From Mesorhizobium sp. B2-1-8 (lineage in GTDB: Bacteria; Pseudomonadota; Alphaproteobacteria; Rhizobiales; Rhizobiaceae), in contig NZ_CP083952.1 in NCBI RefSeq assembly GCF_006442545.2, forward strand, positions 1,426,001 to 1,490,000: DNA of 64,000 nucleotides, written 5' to 3'. The position numbers and the translations under genes were made by a program. Shown in pieces: positions 36,935 to 44,414 of the stretch (the stretch's first letter is position 1; every line of letters starts with the position of its first letter). Below the pieces are notes generated by a model. It was given only the letters and a program-made list of their open reading frames with translations. It made no database searches and was not told the origin of the DNA.

Positions 36935-37261
36935 ATGGCAACCGCCGCAGGGAAAACCGCCAACGAAGCCCGGACGAATTCGGATCTTGAAGCCGATATC
37001 AGGCAGTTGAAGGCCGATATCGACAAGCTCACCAAGCAGCTGGCCAAGACCGGTGAACACGGCTACGGCACAGCGCGCCGGGCGGCGGCCGAAGGCGTCG
37101 AGCAGTTGCGCGCCCAAGGGGAAGCAGCCTTCGACAGCCTGCGCGGCAATGCCAGGGATATCGAGGCGCAGATGGTGGCAAGTGTACGCGAAAAGCCGGT
37201 GACGTCGCTGGCAATCGCCGCTGGCGTCGGCTTCCTGTTCGCGCTGCTCGCGCGTCGCTAG
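36935..37261 (+). CDS. DUF883 (ElaB/YqjD-like) membrane-anchored protein
   Basis: A 108-residue protein with a long amphipathic helical region (LEADIRQLKADIDKLTKQLAKTGEHGYG) and a C-terminal membrane helix (SLAIAAGVGFLFALLARR) ending in arginines. This layout is that of the DUF883 family; E. coli relatives ElaB and YqjD are stress-induced inner-membrane proteins that associate with ribosomes. It is first in an operon with a YqjE-like gene 10 nt downstream, mirroring the E. coli yqjD-yqjE order, and it has an exact EcfG promoter. Confidence 0.88.
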   Translation: MATAAGKTANEARTNSDLEADIRQLKADIDKLTKQLAKTGEHGYGTARRAAAEGVEQLRAQGEAAFDSLRGNARDIEAQMVASVREKPVTSLAIAAGVGFLFALLARR

Positions 37262-37271
37262 TTCCGCTGAG

Positions 37272-37733
37272 ATGGGATTGCTGGCTTCCCTGCTCTCGGG
37301 TTTTGCCTCGGGTGAAACAATGGCTGCGGTGCGGCGCGCACGCACGGCGGCCATCGTCTACGCGCTTGCCGCGCTGGCGGCATTCTGCGGCTTCGGCTTC
37401 CTGGTCGGGGCAGCCTATATCTGGACATCGGCGCGCTATGGATCGCTGGCTGCCGCGGTTGGTTTCGGTGTCGGCTTCCTGGTGATCGCGGGCCTTGTTC
37501 TTTTGACCCACAGGCTGATGTCGGGCGCCCGGGTCCGCCGCGAGGCAAGGCGGCGCAAGGCCGACATGAAGGCGATCGGCATTACGGCCGCGCTCGCTGT
37601 ACTGCCGACATTGCTCAAGGGAAAAGGTGGGCTCGGGGTTATTCTCGGTCCGGCCGTGGCACTCGCGGCCTACGCCATCTACCGCGAGAACGTGAAGTCC
37701 GACACCGGCCATCCGGAGGCCGGCGAGGAGTAG
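37272..37733 (+). CDS. Holin-superfamily III / YqjE-like membrane protein
   Basis: A 153-residue protein with two closely spaced hydrophobic helices, AAIVYALAALAAFCGFGFLVGAAYIW (about residues 27-52) and LAAAVGFGVGFLVIAGLVLL (about 59-80). An Arg/Lys-rich cytoplasmic stretch and a weaker C-terminal hydrophobic segment follow. It matches the DUF1469/YqjE group. It is co-transcribed with the DUF883 gene and so is probably under EcfG control. The role in stress resistance is unknown. Confidence 0.82.
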   Translation: MGLLASLLSGFASGETMAAVRRARTAAIVYALAALAAFCGFGFLVGAAYIWTSARYGSLAAAVGFGVGFLVIAGLVLLTHRLMSGARVRREARRRKADMKAIGITAALAVLPTLLKGKGGLGVILGPAVALAAYAIYRENVKSDTGHPEAGEE

Positions 37734-37805
37734 CAGCGCCGGGGCGGCCCGCCTCGTGTCACTTCGACAGATCTTCCAGCGCCATCCTTCCGGACCCGGC
37801 TCCCC

Positions 37806-37831
37806 GGAACCATCCTAGCAAGGAACCCGTT
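37806..37831 (+). promoter_or_regulatory. EcfG promoter of the 58-residue membrane protein gene
   Basis: GGAAC, 17 nt, CGTT, ending 57 nt before the ATG at 37889. The one-base-longer spacer is within the accepted range. Confidence 0.68.
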
Positions 37832-37888
37832 ACCCGACCGTGATTTATCGAGTGCGCGGGTTGGCGCAGAACGAGACGAGGGCCGACC

Positions 37889-38065
37889 ATGCCCAAGATC
37901 ATTCCTGAAAACAAAGCACGCCAGGGGCGTTGGGGTTGGCACGGGTTGCGCATCCTGATCGCGGCGCTGCTTCTGGCATTCGTGGCATGGGGTGTCGCCG
38001 AAATATATGGCGAAACGGCCAAGACTCCAGCCACGGAGCAAGGAAGTGGGCCGAGCGGCGGTTAG
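37889..38065 (+). CDS. Very small membrane protein (58 residues), EcfG-controlled
   Basis: It begins MPKIIPENKARQGRWGWHGL and has one hydrophobic helix (RILIAALLLAFVAWGVAEIY) followed by a short polar tail. A GAGGG ribosome binding site and an EcfG-type promoter precede it, which makes it a credible gene in spite of its length. It is convergent to the lipid kinase gene. No family name is known to me. Confidence 0.65.
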   Translation: MPKIIPENKARQGRWGWHGLRILIAALLLAFVAWGVAEIYGETAKTPATEQGSGPSGG

Positions 38066-38130
38066 AGTTTCGGCCGCCATCGCCAGAGATTGCGTCATCG
38101 CCAAAGACCGCGTCAGGGCCCGGGGCCACA

Positions 38131-39051
38131 TCAGGCAGCCTTTGCCTTGGCAATGCTGGCCGGCACCAGGACGTTGAGCGCTCCGGGCCGGATTTCGATG
38201 GTCGTCTCCCGATCGAGCCTGACCAGTTCGCCATCCATGACAGCGCGAAACTTTCTGCCGCCGGAATGGATTTTCAGCACCGCACGGTCGGCCTGGTGGA
38301 TTTCGACATGCTCATTGTCGCGCCACTTGCCGCGCGCCATGTTGAAGAAGAACTTGACCAGTTCGGCGCGCTGCTGCGCCACCGTGACATAGACGCCTAG
38401 CACGCCGCCCGCAGGGTTGTCGGCATAAGGCAAATGGCCTTCGCCGAACAGATTGTTGGTGACGCCGATGCCCGATATGCGCGCCGTCACCTCGGCGTCG
38501 CCAATGCCGAGCGTGACGTTCATCGCCGGCGGGTTCCTGATCGTCGCCCAAGCGGCCTTGGCCGAAGCACCGATCTTGCCCAGGCGCGATCCGAATTCCA
38601 TCCCCTGGCGTAGCTGCACCATCTTGGCATGCATGCCGATCGAGAACTGATGGACGAATGGCTGGCCATTGGCCGTGGCCATGTCGACCGCGATGATTTC
38701 GCCGTCGGCGAAGGAGTCCAACGCGGCATCGAGCGACTGCGGAATGCCCAGACCGCGCGCGAACAGGTTCATCGTGCCGGCCGGCAATATGGCAAGCGCC
38801 TTTTTCTTGCCCATCAGCCTTGCGGCCGCGGCTGAGATGGTTCCGTCACCGCCGCCGGCAAGCACAACATCGACGGCGCGGCGCGACGCGGCGCTGTCGA
38901 GGGTTTCCACGATGTCCTTGCCGGCAACGATGTCGATGCTGAGAGAGTGGCCCGCCGATTCCAGCGTCTGACGCATCCGGTCCGAAAAAGCCGCGAGATC
39001 CACGGTGCGCAAGGTGCCACCGTCCCGGTTCAGCACCGCTGCAAACTTCAT
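38131..39051 (-). CDS. Diacylglycerol kinase-family lipid kinase
   Basis: A 306-residue soluble enzyme of the DAGK/YegS group. The nucleotide-binding motif GGGDGTISAAAARLM lies near residue 68 and is followed by AILPAGTMNLFARGLGIP, typical of this family. The C-terminal beta-rich domain is complete (MDGELVRLDRETTIEIRPGALNVLVP). It phosphorylates a lipid or related alcohol; the substrate is unknown. An exact EcfG promoter upstream places it in the general stress regulon, consistent with membrane remodelling under stress. Confidence 0.88.
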   Translation of the reverse strand: MKFAAVLNRDGGTLRTVDLAAFSDRMRQTLESAGHSLSIDIVAGKDIVETLDSAASRRAVDVVLAGGGDGTISAAAARLMGKKKALAILPAGTMNLFARGLGIPQSLDAALDSFADGEIIAVDMATANGQPFVHQFSIGMHAKMVQLRQGMEFGSRLGKIGASAKAAWATIRNPPAMNVTLGIGDAEVTARISGIGVTNNLFGEGHLPYADNPAGGVLGVYVTVAQQRAELVKFFFNMARGKWRDNEHVEIHQADRAVLKIHSGGRKFRAVMDGELVRLDRETTIEIRPGALNVLVPASIAKAKAA

Positions 39052-39099
39052 GCCCCGCTCCGCTCAAAACCTGGCCCGGGCGCCCAAGCCGGAGGCTGG

Positions 39100-39124
39100 A
39101 ACGCAGCGGACCAGGAAAGGTTCC
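39100..39124 (-). promoter_or_regulatory. EcfG promoter of the lipid kinase gene
   Basis: On the minus strand GGAAC, 16 nt, CGTT, ending 48 nt before the ATG at 39051. Confidence 0.8.
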
Positions 39125-39236
39125 GGTTGCGCCGCAATCCAAGGCCAGAACCCAAGCCCGGAATCCAGGGTTGCGTCAGCTGGCGGATACGCATCCGTTT
39201 GGTGGGTCTTGGTCTCGAACGCCGCGGTTTTTTGTC

Positions 39237-39261
39237 GGAACAACAGCATGGTCACGACGTT
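39237..39261 (+). promoter_or_regulatory. EcfG promoter of the PRC-barrel protein gene
   Basis: GGAAC, 16 nt, CGTT, ending 86 nt before the ATG at 39348. It is divergent from the lipid kinase promoter. Confidence 0.8.
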
Positions 39262-39347
39262 GTGAACCTGTAGAGATGCCGCGTCCAATCTCCCCCGATG
39301 GGTCGACCGCACGCGGCGCACGAAATCAGGCACGAGGAGAGATTATC

Positions 39348-40652
39348 ATGATCCGGACCCTTTTAGCGACGACTGCCCTTGCGACAATGGTCGCAACCGG
39401 GGCCTTCGCGCAGAGCGCTGCAACCCCAGCCCCGGCTAACCCGCCAGCCGCCCAACAACCGGCTGCGCCGGTGGTGCGGGCGGAAGGTAGCATCGTCACC
39501 AATATTATCGGTGCATCGGTCTATAATGGCACTGGCGACAATGCCGAGAATATCGGCAAGGTCACTGACGTCGTCTTTGACAAGGACGGCATGGCGAAAT
39601 CCGTCGTCATCGGCGTCGGCGGCTTCCTTGGCGTCGGAACCAAAAACGTCGCTTTCGACTATGACAAGCTGCAATGGGCCGAGAAGAACGGTAACCGCTG
39701 GCTGGTGGCGCAGACGACCAAGGACGAACTGAAGGCGCATCCGGCGTTTGACAGCAAGGCTTATGCGCCGGCCCCGGCGGCATCGACAACTGCCCAGGCG
39801 CCAGCCACGTCGACCGACACCGCGCAGAAGCCCGCCGACATGAATGCGCAGCCGGTGAAACAGGCTGATGGCAATCTGGCTACGAACATCATCGGTGAAA
39901 ATGTCTACAACGGGACAGGCGATGACGCCCAGAAGATCGGCGACGTTAACGACATCGTGCTGACCAAGGAAGGCAAGGCGCAATCGCTGATTATAGGCGT
40001 CGGCGGCTTCCTTGGCATGGGCGAGAAGAACGTCGCCTATGATTTCGCCAAGGCGAAGTGGGCGCAGAAGAACGGCAACCGCTGGCTGGTGGCGCAGACC
40101 ACCAAGGAAGAACTGCAGGCGCAGCCGGACTTCAACCGCAAGGCCTATGATCCGGTGCCGGCAACGACGGCATCCAACGCGCCGGCGGCAACCGCGCCAG
40201 CCGCGGCACCTTCCGCCACGACAGCTCCCGCCGCCGCTCCGGCAGACAAGACGGCGGCGGCGCCAGCTGACGCCACGGCTCCCGACCAGACAAAGACCTC
40301 AGCCATCGATAAGTCGAAGCTGACGGAGATGCCGATTGGCGAGATCAGGGCTAACGATCTGAAGGGCACGACAGTCTATGGCGCCAATGACGCCAAGGTT
40401 GGCGAGATCGGCGATGTCGTGCTGACGCCCGACAAGAAAACCGATGCCGTGATCGTCGATGTCGGCGGCTTCCTCGGCATCGGCTCGAAGGAGGTCGCGG
40501 TTGGCATGGATAATTTGAAGTTCATGACCGACAAGAGCGGCAAGAAGTACCTTTATACGACCTTCACCAAGGAGCAGCTCGAGAAGCAAGCAGCTTACGA
40601 CAAGGGCACCTACGCCCAGAAGCGCGACGAGCAGCGTCTGATGGTTCGGTAG
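39348..40652 (+). CDS. Exported protein with three PRC-barrel domains
   Basis: A 434-residue protein with a signal peptide (residues 1-21, ending AFA). Three PRC-barrel repeats begin near residues 45, 173 and 332. Repeats 1 and 2 are very alike (both have TNIIG.NVYNGTGD-type starts and KNGNRWLVAQTTK ends). The third is divergent and starts DLKGTTVYGANDAK. Low-complexity Ala/Pro linkers separate them. The PRC-barrel is a small beta fold found in photosynthetic reaction centres and RimM. Export and EcfG control suggest an envelope stress role. A GAGGAGAG site precedes the chosen ATG. Confidence 0.88.
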   Translation: MIRTLLATTALATMVATGAFAQSAATPAPANPPAAQQPAAPVVRAEGSIVTNIIGASVYNGTGDNAENIGKVTDVVFDKDGMAKSVVIGVGGFLGVGTKNVAFDYDKLQWAEKNGNRWLVAQTTKDELKAHPAFDSKAYAPAPAASTTAQAPATSTDTAQKPADMNAQPVKQADGNLATNIIGENVYNGTGDDAQKIGDVNDIVLTKEGKAQSLIIGVGGFLGMGEKNVAYDFAKAKWAQKNGNRWLVAQTTKEELQAQPDFNRKAYDPVPATTASNAPAATAPAAAPSATTAPAAAPADKTAAAPADATAPDQTKTSAIDKSKLTEMPIGEIRANDLKGTTVYGANDAKVGEIGDVVLTPDKKTDAVIVDVGGFLGIGSKEVAVGMDNLKFMTDKSGKKYLYTTFTKEQLEKQAAYDKGTYAQKRDEQRLMVR

Positions 40653-40680
40653 GCAAGGATACTTCGACAGCTAAGGAAAT

Positions 40681-40708
40681 GGGGCGGTAGGGAAATCCCT
40701 ACCGCCCC
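40681..40708. terminator. Hairpin at the convergent end of the PRC-barrel and sulfatase genes
   Basis: Perfect 12-bp arms GGGGCGGTAGGG / CCCTACCGCCCC with a 4-nt loop. The right arm contains the stop codon of the minus-strand sulfatase gene. There is no long T-tract, so termination strength is uncertain. Confidence 0.7.
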
Positions 40709-42258
40709 GTATGCGACCTGGCATATCCAACCAATCCATTGTCCGTCAGCTCCGAGAGGGCAAGCGACTGGTCGAGATGTTCGGCCCGCCAGGCAAGCAG
40801 CCTTTCGGCGAATTCCAGCCGGGTGGAACGATGTGCCGGACTGTTGGCGAGGTTCTTCAATTCGCCAGGGTCGTCCTCCATGTCGAAAAGCAGAGGCGGC
40901 AAGCCGCCGCCAAAATGCACGTATTTGAATTTCCGTGTGCGGATGACAGCGAGGTTGCACTGGCGCGAGGTAATGCCGAAGTGCCGTTCGGCTTCTCCGT
41001 CCGCGATCGAGCGAAAGTCGAACTCCCAGTGCGCGGCGTCGCGCCAAACGGCGGGAGTTCCGCCGCTCAGGAAGGGTTTGAGCGAGCACCCGTCAAGATG
41101 CGGTTCGGGAGCCGCGCCGAGCAGGTCGATGAGCGTCGGCAAAATGTCGACCGCTTCGGTGAAGCAATCGACAGTGCTGCCGGCGGCCTTGCGATGGCGT
41201 GGGTCGTGGACGACCAGTGGGATGTGGTAGCTGCCGTCGAAATAGCCGCCCTTGCCCAGCATGAAATGGTCGCCCATCATTTCGGCGTGGTCGGAGGTGA
41301 GCACGATGATGGTGTTGTCCCAAGCGCCTTCGGCCTTCAGCGCTTGCCATAGGCGGCCGAGCTGCGCGTCGACCTCCGAGATCATACCGTAGTAGATTGC
41401 TCGGATGCGGCGGAAATCATCCTCGCTCCAGTCCTGTACCTTGCCCGTGGCGCCGGGGCGGAACTTCGCGCGGTTTTGCCGGCCGAGATCATAGGCGATG
41501 TAGGGGTGGCCCTGAGATTCGGCTCGCCAACTTTCCGCACGGTGAAAAGCGGGGCCGTCCGCCGGATCGTATCGGGTGTTGTACGGTTCCGGCACGATGA
41601 AGGGCGGATGCGGGCTGATAAAGGAAAGATGCGCAAACCATGGCGCGGCCTCCTCTTGCTCGCCCAGCCAGCGGATGAATTCGCCGGCAAGGAAGGCGGT
41701 CGGCGTCTGGTCCTTCGAGTAGACGGGCGGCGCTTCAGTCACCGCGCCGTCCGCCTCGCCCACGGGACGATGGATATCAGGACTTCCAGCGCCGGCATCG
41801 ATGCCCTGCTGCTTCAGCCAGGACAACCACTGCTTCTGATGTTCGGGCAGCAATTGGCGCACCGTGAAGCCAGGCAGCACGCCTTCATAGCTGTGCAGCC
41901 GTGGATCGGCCGGTGCAAGCTGGCGCGGGTCGAGCGACACATCGGTATAGCCGAACAAGGTCGGATCGTAGCCCACGCTGCGCGCCGCAAGCGCAATATT
42001 GCCATGGCGGGCATCGAGCGGCGTGCCGTTGCGGCAGACGCGGTTGTTCATCTGGTAGAGGCCTGTGTAGAGGCAGGCACGCGCCGGCGAGCATGGAGCC
42101 GAGCCGCCGTAATGGCGCTTGAACAGGACACCTTCGGCGGCCAGCGCATCGGCATTCGGCGTCTTCACCTGGGGATGGCCGGCAGCCGACAGGCAATCGC
42201 CGCGCCACTGGTCGCAGGTGATGAGGAGGACATTTGGCCGCCTGCCTTTTCCAGTCAC
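40699..42258 (-). CDS. Type I sulfatase / phosphonate monoester hydrolase-like enzyme
   Basis: A 519-residue alkaline phosphatase-superfamily hydrolase. The formylglycine motif CSPAR (Cys56) is followed by ACLYTGLYQMNNR, which is closer to rhizobial phosphonate monoester hydrolases than to classic arylsulfatases. Metal ligands are in ITCDQWRGD at the start and TSDHAEMMGDH in the middle. It needs a formylglycine-generating enzyme, which is not encoded in the window. GTG 42258 is chosen because GGGGAGAG lies just before it. It is divergent from the dioxygenase operon and no signal peptide is seen, so it acts in the cytoplasm. Confidence 0.85.
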   Translation of the reverse strand: MTGKGRRPNVLLITCDQWRGDCLSAAGHPQVKTPNADALAAEGVLFKRHYGGSAPCSPARACLYTGLYQMNNRVCRNGTPLDARHGNIALAARSVGYDPTLFGYTDVSLDPRQLAPADPRLHSYEGVLPGFTVRQLLPEHQKQWLSWLKQQGIDAGAGSPDIHRPVGEADGAVTEAPPVYSKDQTPTAFLAGEFIRWLGEQEEAAPWFAHLSFISPHPPFIVPEPYNTRYDPADGPAFHRAESWRAESQGHPYIAYDLGRQNRAKFRPGATGKVQDWSEDDFRRIRAIYYGMISEVDAQLGRLWQALKAEGAWDNTIIVLTSDHAEMMGDHFMLGKGGYFDGSYHIPLVVHDPRHRKAAGSTVDCFTEAVDILPTLIDLLGAAPEPHLDGCSLKPFLSGGTPAVWRDAAHWEFDFRSIADGEAERHFGITSRQCNLAVIRTRKFKYVHFGGGLPPLLFDMEDDPGELKNLANSPAHRSTRLEFAERLLAWRAEHLDQSLALSELTDNGLVGYARSHTGR

Positions 42259-42340
42259 TTTGCTCTCCCCTCCAGTACGTTCGGTGAGCACATGGAACCG
42301 ATTTCCATCAACCGCGCAAGACCAGGCTGTTGACCGGATG

Positions 42341-42367
42341 GTGAACAAGAATCCGATTATTGTTCAC
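42341..42367. promoter_or_regulatory. Candidate operator dyad between the sulfatase and dioxygenase genes
   Basis: Arms GTGAACAA and TTGTTCAC frame an 11-nt centre that itself contains AAT...ATT symmetry, giving a 27-bp near-perfect dyad. No regulator gene is adjacent, so the binding protein is unknown. Confidence 0.6.
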
Positions 42368-42481
42368 TTATACAGCACAGTCCATTCTGTGTTTGCCGCC
42401 TTTGCCGTGGATGCAGGTATCCTCATATTGGCGTGGACAGCGGCGAGGGCCGCACAAACACCAAGGGAAGGAGCAAAGACC

Positions 42482-43414
42482 ATGCTCGACCAGATCAGGG
42501 GCCTGCATCACGTCACCTCGATGGCCAGGGATGCACGGCAGAACAATGATTTCTTCACCCACAAGCTCGGCCTACGCCGGGTCAAGAAGACGGTCAATTT
42601 CGACGCGCCGGACGTCTATCACCTCTATTACGGCGACGAGGTCGGAACGCCGGGTTCGGTGATGACCTATTTTCCGTTTCCCAACATCGGTAAGGGCCGC
42701 CATGGGGTCGGCGAAGTCGGTACCACGGTCTACTCCGTGCCCGAAGGCACGCTCGCCTATTGGGAAAAACGCTTCACCGACGAAGGCGTAACCAATGTCT
42801 CCCGCGAGGAAAGCTTTGGCGAGAAGCGGCTCGGATTTGCCGGTCCGGACGGCGACGGCTTTGCCCTTGTCGAGGACAAGGCCGACAGCAGAGCGCCATG
42901 GGTGAAGGGCGGCATTCCGGCAGACGAGGCGATCCGCGGTTTTCACTCGGTTTCGCTCAGGCTGAAAGATGGTGGCGCCACCGAGGAGCTGCTGAAGTTC
43001 ATGGGCTACGAGGAGGTCGACAAGTCAGGCAATGTCAGGCGGCTCGCCGTCAAGAACGGCAATGGCGCCGATGTCGTCGACATCGAATCGCTGCCGACCG
43101 CGCCCTTCGCCGATCTCGGCGCCGGCTCCGTCCACCATGTCGCTTTTGCCGTCGAGAACCGCGCCAAGCAGCTCGAAGTGCGCAAGGCGCTGATGGATAC
43201 GGGCTATGGCGTGACGCCGGTGATGGACCGCGACTATTTCTGGGCGATCTATTTCCGCACGCCGGGCGGCGTGCTGTTCGAAGTGGCCACCAACGAGCCG
43301 GGCTTCGACCGTGACGAGGACACCGCTCATCTCGGCGAGGCGCTGAAGCTGCCCACGCAGCATCAGCACCTGCGGCCCTATCTCGAACAGCATCTGCAAA
43401 AGCTGGAGGGCTGA
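42482..43414 (+). CDS. Ring-cleaving dioxygenase-like VOC protein (MhqO type)
   Basis: A 310-residue protein with two tandem VOC domains. Metal-ligand positions are likely the His of GLHHVTS at the start, the His of FHSVSL in the middle and the Glu of FEVATNEPGF near the end. This pattern matches the MhqO/LinE group of hydroquinone-cleaving dioxygenases. The next gene is a carboxylesterase-like hydrolase 4 nt downstream, as in the mhq genes of Bacillus, which respond to quinones. Quinone detoxification is therefore the best inference. The ribosome binding site GGAAGGAGC precedes the ATG. Confidence 0.85.
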   Translation: MLDQIRGLHHVTSMARDARQNNDFFTHKLGLRRVKKTVNFDAPDVYHLYYGDEVGTPGSVMTYFPFPNIGKGRHGVGEVGTTVYSVPEGTLAYWEKRFTDEGVTNVSREESFGEKRLGFAGPDGDGFALVEDKADSRAPWVKGGIPADEAIRGFHSVSLRLKDGGATEELLKFMGYEEVDKSGNVRRLAVKNGNGADVVDIESLPTAPFADLGAGSVHHVAFAVENRAKQLEVRKALMDTGYGVTPVMDRDYFWAIYFRTPGGVLFEVATNEPGFDRDEDTAHLGEALKLPTQHQHLRPYLEQHLQKLEG

Positions 43415-43418
43415 GGCG

Positions 43419-44039
43419 ATGAGCAAGGACGCTTTCATCCACAAAGTGCTACCCGGTTCGCCGGGTGGCCCGCTGCTCTTCGTCTTCCATGGCACGGGCG
43501 GCGACGAGAGCCAGCTTGTATCGCTGGGGCGCGATCTCGCGCCCCAGGCGACCATCATCTCGCCGCGCGGCGATGTCTCCGAACAAGGTGCCGCGCGTTT
43601 CTTCCGCCGCACCGGCGAGGGCGTCTACGACATGGACGACCTGGCGCGGGCGACGGCCAAGATGGCTGAATTCGTCAAGGCCCATGTCGAGGCGACGACG
43701 CCATCGGCCGTGCTGGGCCTCGGCTATTCCAACGGCGCCAATATCCTGGCCTCGGTGGTGTTCGAAGCCCCTGGTCTGTTCGATGCCACGGTACTTATGC
43801 ATCCGCTGATCCCGTTCGAACCTGAGGTCAAAGGCAGCCTTGCCGGTCGTCACATCCTGGTGACCGCCGGCAGGCGCGATCCGATCTGCCCGCCGAACCT
43901 GACGGCGCGGCTCGAAGCCTATTTGCGTGCCGATGGCGCCGATGTCACAGTGGAGTGGCACGAAGGCGGGCACGAGGTGCGGCCAAACGAAATCGAGGCG
44001 GCGCGGCGGCTTTTTGCCGGTGTCGCCCAAGGAGTCTAA
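43419..44039 (+). CDS. Alpha/beta hydrolase, carboxylesterase-like (MhqD type)
   Basis: A 206-residue alpha/beta hydrolase. The nucleophile elbow is GLGYSNGAN (Ser near residue 106), the acid is probably in AGRRDPICP and the histidine in HEGGHEV near the C-terminus. The oxyanion region is FVFHGTGGDE. It is closely related in layout to MhqD, which accompanies MhqO in quinone resistance. It is coupled to the dioxygenase gene upstream and to a GNAT gene 2 nt downstream. Confidence 0.85.
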   Translation: MSKDAFIHKVLPGSPGGPLLFVFHGTGGDESQLVSLGRDLAPQATIISPRGDVSEQGAARFFRRTGEGVYDMDDLARATAKMAEFVKAHVEATTPSAVLGLGYSNGANILASVVFEAPGLFDATVLMHPLIPFEPEVKGSLAGRHILVTAGRRDPICPPNLTARLEAYLRADGADVTVEWHEGGHEVRPNEIEAARRLFAGVAQGV

Positions 44040-44041
44040 AG

Positions 44042-44341
44042 ATGCCCGATCAACTGCCAGAGATCGAACTTGAGGATCGCGGCTCCAAGGGTCGCTATGT
44101 CCTGCGCGGCCCCGGCGGCGCCGAGGCCGAGATGACCTTCACCAAGATCGGCGAGCACCAGCTCATCATCGACCACACCGAAGTGCCGGACGCCTTTCGC
44201 GGCCAAGGCGCCGGGCTTCGGCTCGTCACCCGCGCCGTCGAGGACGCGCGGGCAGCGGGCAAGAAGATCATCCCGCTATGCCCGTTCGCCAACGCCCAGT
44301 TCCGACGCCATCCGGAATGGGCCGACGTGCTGAAGCAATAG
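44042..44341 (+). CDS. Small GNAT-type N-acetyltransferase (YjdJ-like)
   Basis: A 99-residue protein of the short GNAT-like group. It has the acetyl-CoA binding motif VPDAFRGQGAGLRLVTRAVEDARAAGKKIIPLCPFA and the C-terminal FRRHPEWADVL typical of this family. The substrate is unknown. It is the third gene of the operon with the dioxygenase and hydrolase. The in-frame extension upstream overlaps the hydrolase gene and is rejected. Confidence 0.88.
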   Translation: MPDQLPEIELEDRGSKGRYVLRGPGGAEAEMTFTKIGEHQLIIDHTEVPDAFRGQGAGLRLVTRAVEDARAAGKKIIPLCPFANAQFRRHPEWADVLKQ

Positions 44342-44414
44342 GTCGGACGGGCTTTGTCATTTGCGCGGGTAGCACATCCTGCCTAAGTGGGTATGATATA
44401 TCGCTCCCGCGCCG

